Source of the DNA: Chloroflexota bacterium
Lineage (GTDB): Bacteria > Chloroflexota > DTOL01 > JACQYG01
Direction of reading: 5' to 3'
Length of the DNA stretch: 6,763 nucleotides
NCBI GenBank assembly: GCA_016208345.1
Contig: JACQYG010000341.1
Location: forward strand, 1-6,763
Of the stretch, positions 5,090 to 6,763 are shown piece by piece. Below the pieces are notes generated by a model that ran no database searches, had not been told where the DNA came from, and saw nothing but the letters and a program-made list of their open reading frames with translations. Position 1 is the stretch's first letter; the number at the start of each line of letters is the position of its first letter. A program made the position numbers and the translations under genes.

Positions 5090-6472
5090 ATGGAACTATT
5101 GACCGTAGGGCAAACCTTCAAAGGCCTTTACAAGGTTGTCGATGAACTGGGGGTAGGGGATTACACCGCTGTCTATCTGGCCCGCAACGTCGAGACCAAA
5201 AGGGTGGTGGCGCTGAAGATCGTTCGCCCAGAGCTGTTGACCGACGGCAAGTTCCTGCAGCGCTTCGAGCGGGAGGCCATGATCCTCAGCGAGATGGACA
5301 ACCCACACGTTGTGAAGATCTACGATTATGGGGTAGACGAGGGGCGCAACTACATCGCCATGGAGTTTGTCACGGGCAAGAGCCTGTCGGCCTTGATGCG
5401 CGAGTACGGGCTCCTGGACGTAGATCAGGCCCTGGACATCACACGCCAGGTGGCAGAAGGGCTTCAGCATGCCTATGAGCACGGCGTCGTGCACCGGGAT
5501 ATCAACCCCAGGAGCATCATGGTGTCGGCTGAGGGCGTGGTGAAGCTCATGGACTTCGGCATCGCCAAGAGCCTTTCCAGCACCGGCCTCACCTCTACCG
5601 ACATCCTCGGCACCCCGAACTACATCGCCCCGGAGCAGGCCGATGGGCGGCCGGTGGACATCCGCGCTGACCTGTACTCCTTGGGGGCGGTCCTGTACGA
5701 GATGTTGACTGGGAAGGTGCTCTACCAGGGCGATAACCCGGCGATGGTGATCATGCAACACATGACGGCGCCGATCCCCAAGGTGACGCAAGTACGGCCA
5801 GACGTGTCCCCGGCAGTGGAGGCCATCCTGAACCGCTGCCTGGCCAAGAAACCGGCCGAGCGTTTCGGGACCCCGGCGGACCTGGTGGCTGCCATCGCCG
5901 CCATCACTGGGAAGCCGGCACCGCAGCCGGTGGCCCAGGCCCCGGTGGCTCCTCCCCGGCCTGAACCGCCCTCGGCCAAGCTGGCACCAAAAGCGGCGCC
6001 CCGGCCCGCCCCGGCTGCCCCACCGCCGCCGGTGACGCCGGTGCCACCTCCGGAGCCTGGACTGCCTCCCACGGTGATGGCCGAGATGCCAGCCGGACCC
6101 GCGCCAGCAGCGCCGGCGATCAGGCCGCCGGTACGCCCGCCGGTGGAACCGGTCACGCCCGCAGCGGCCAGGCTGGAGCCCACGGTGATGGCGCCATTGG
6201 CCAGCGGTGCTGCCTCCGTCCTCAGCCAGGACCAGGTGCGGTATCTGGTGCAGCGAGAGGTGTCCGGCGACCGGGAATCGCTCCGGACGCTGGCCACCGA
6301 GGTCAAGAGGCTGAGCGGTGAGGTGAAACGCCTGAGCGCCACGGCCGGCACCGGCCTGGCCGCGGGCGGCGTTTCCAGCCGTACCTTCATCATCGCCGTG
6401 GCCGTCTTGGTCTTCTTGAACGTGCTGAGCTGCCTGGTGCCGCTCATGGTGGCCCTGACCAGAGGTAGATAG
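5090..6472 (+). CDS. Membrane-anchored Hanks-type Ser/Thr protein kinase with altered catalytic loop
   Basis: This 460-aa protein has a kinase domain at about 13-270, a Pro/Ala-rich linker (274-375), a likely coiled-coil (about 380-416) and one C-terminal membrane helix (about 432-455) with only a few residues beyond. The kinase domain is therefore cytoplasmic and there is no PASTA or other external sensor. Seen are the VAIK lysine K43 (VALKIV), the helix-C glutamate E62, DFG (155-157), APE (180-182), D194 and R258. The glycine loop is GVGDYTAV (21-28), with Thr where the third Gly normally lies. The catalytic loop reads HRDINPRS (135-142): the base D137 is kept, but the usual Lys is N139 and the usual metal-binding Asn is S142. 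It may be a weak kinase or a pseudokinase. The activation segment is Ser/Thr-rich (161-175). PTVMA occurs twice in the linker. The start is set by a strong ribosome binding site. Confidence 0.95.
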   Translation: MELLTVGQTFKGLYKVVDELGVGDYTAVYLARNVETKRVVALKIVRPELLTDGKFLQRFEREAMILSEMDNPHVVKIYDYGVDEGRNYIAMEFVTGKSLSALMREYGLLDVDQALDITRQVAEGLQHAYEHGVVHRDINPRSIMVSAEGVVKLMDFGIAKSLSSTGLTSTDILGTPNYIAPEQADGRPVDIRADLYSLGAVLYEMLTGKVLYQGDNPAMVIMQHMTAPIPKVTQVRPDVSPAVEAILNRCLAKKPAERFGTPADLVAAIAAITGKPAPQPVAQAPVAPPRPEPPSAKLAPKAAPRPAPAAPPPPVTPVPPPEPGLPPTVMAEMPAGPAPAAPAIRPPVRPPVEPVTPAAARLEPTVMAPLASGAASVLSQDQVRYLVQREVSGDRESLRTLATEVKRLSGEVKRLSATAGTGLAAGGVSSRTFIIAVAVLVFLNVLSCLVPLMVALTRGR

Positions 6473-6548
6473 TCCCAAGAGCGGGAAGCCATGGGATAGC
6501 GGCTCGGGCTCTGCTGGTGAAACTCCTACGGCCCGAGGTCGTGGGTAT

Positions 6549-6562
6549 CGCCCTATAGGGCG
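6549..6562. repeat. 14-bp perfect palindrome CGCCCTATAGGGCG
   Basis: Both strands read CGCCCTATAGGGCG with no mismatch. It lies in the kinase-to-peptidase spacer, about 75 nt before the likely start of the peptidase. It could be a dimeric repressor site or an RNA stem with a small central loop; no regulator family is suggested by the sequence alone. Confidence 0.7.
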
Positions 6563-6616
6563 GGTTAGCAACACCCTTGTGGTGTCGAAGCATCAGCGGC
6601 CTCCGGCCCAGAGAGA

Positions 6617-6631
6617 CCTCCGGCCCGGAGG
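6617..6631 (+). promoter_or_regulatory. Shine-Dalgarno of the M24 gene held in a hairpin
   Basis: CCTCCGGCCCGGAGG contains GGAGG (6627-6631), 5 nt before ATG 6637. CCTCC (6617-6621) pairs with it perfectly around the loop GGCCC. An identical CCTCCGGCCC at 6600-6609 offers a second partner. The pairing would mask the ribosome binding site if ATG 6637 is the true start. Confidence 0.5.
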
Positions 6632-6636
6632 GGCGC

Positions 6637-6763
6637 ATGCTCTGGACTCTCGTAGAATCGATCACGGGGTTTTCTACATTGAACGAACGCCTTTCCAAAT
6701 TACGAGACAAGATGCGGGACCGGGAGCTGGACGCATTTCTGGTTTCCCAGCCCGAGAACCGCC
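6637..6763 (+). CDS. Xaa-Pro aminopeptidase-like (M24 family) protein, 3'-truncated by the window edge
   Basis: Only the N-terminus is present. From TTG 6679 it reads MNERLSKLRDKMRDRELDAF followed by LVSQPENR, which matches the opening of prolidase/Xaa-Pro aminopeptidase proteins (M-RL-KLR-xM-xxxLDA-LVS-PEN) and their creatinase-like N-terminal domain. The metal-binding catalytic domain lies beyond the window, so peptidase activity cannot be checked. Two starts are possible. ATG 6637 has GGAGG at a 5-nt spacing and would add 14 residues (MLWTLVESITGFST). TTG 6679 fits the usual family N-terminus but has only a weak GGGG (6665-6668) before it, and a 6-bp inverted repeat GTAGAA/TTCTAC (6652-6677) abuts it. 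I list the longer form because of the ribosome binding site. The gene is separated from the kinase by 164 nt and probably has its own control. Confidence 0.75.
   Translation, partial: MLWTLVESITGFSTLNERLSKLRDKMRDRELDAFLVSQPENR

Larger units (their letters stand above)
6473..6636 (+). other. Non-coding spacer rich in inverted repeats, possible structured RNA or leader
   Basis: No convincing ORF lies here. CTCGGGC (6503-6509) pairs with GCCCGAG (6531-6537) around a 21-nt loop containing GGTGAAACTCC. Next come the 14-bp palindrome CGCCCTATAGGGCG (6549-6562), the short hairpin ACACC-CTTGT-GGTGT (6571-6585), a 10-mer direct repeat CCTCCGGCCC (6600-6609, 6617-6626), and a hairpin over the next gene's ribosome binding site. 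The run of stems looks like folded RNA or a decayed mobile RNA. I do not recognise it as a specific family. Confidence 0.45.

Noticed and set aside
6515..6535. Resemblance of GGTGAAACTCC...GGCC to the FMN riboswitch core
   Set aside because: The other conserved FMN elements are missing, and the downstream gene is a peptidase rather than a riboflavin gene.
5096..6574. Very long antisense open frame opposite the kinase gene
   Set aside because: It is a shadow of GC-rich coding sequence. The translation is His/Arg/Gly-rich low-complexity with no recognisable domain, while the + strand frame carries clear kinase motifs.

Overview
The window is a GC-rich bacterial chromosome segment with all genes on the + strand. 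It most resembles a member of the Chloroflexota. This rests on the gene order (TPR protein, cdaA, cdaR; then der with plsY and gpsA traces; then a Hanks-type kinase and an M24 peptidase) and on protein style. It is an inference from synteny, not a proven placement.

Region by region: 1-968 is the 3' part of a tetratricopeptide-repeat gene. 1009-3053 is the c-di-AMP synthesis pair cdaA (diadenylate cyclase) and cdaR (YbbR-domain regulator), overlapping by 7 nt; glmM, the usual third partner, is not next to them. 3054-3267 is a spacer dominated by a long imperfect palindrome (3092-3229) plus an 11-bp direct repeat. 3268-4620 is der (engA), the double-GTPase ribosome assembly factor, whose last codons form a perfect GC hairpin. 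4621-5089 looks like an empty spacer but holds the wreck of two phospholipid-synthesis genes: the start of plsY, frameshifted and joined to the 3' part of gpsA. 5090-6472 is a membrane-anchored Ser/Thr kinase with an unusual catalytic loop. 6473-6636 is an unexplained spacer rich in inverted repeats. From about 6637 an Xaa-Pro aminopeptidase-like (M24) gene begins and runs off the window.

Functionally, cdaA/cdaR make and control c-di-AMP at the membrane, and Der assembles the 50S subunit. The plsY/gpsA remnant suggests that sn-glycerol-3-phosphate formation and its acylation were once encoded next to der and have been lost here, presumably replaced by copies elsewhere. The kinase sits just downstream of this scar behind its own strong ribosome binding site.

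The most interesting points are the plsY-gpsA deletion scar, the kinase's altered catalytic loop (HRDINPRS instead of HRDxKPxN), the palindromic element upstream of der, and the structured spacer before the M24 gene, where the Shine-Dalgarno sequence is paired in a hairpin. I saw no CRISPR array, tRNA, rRNA or intact insertion sequence.
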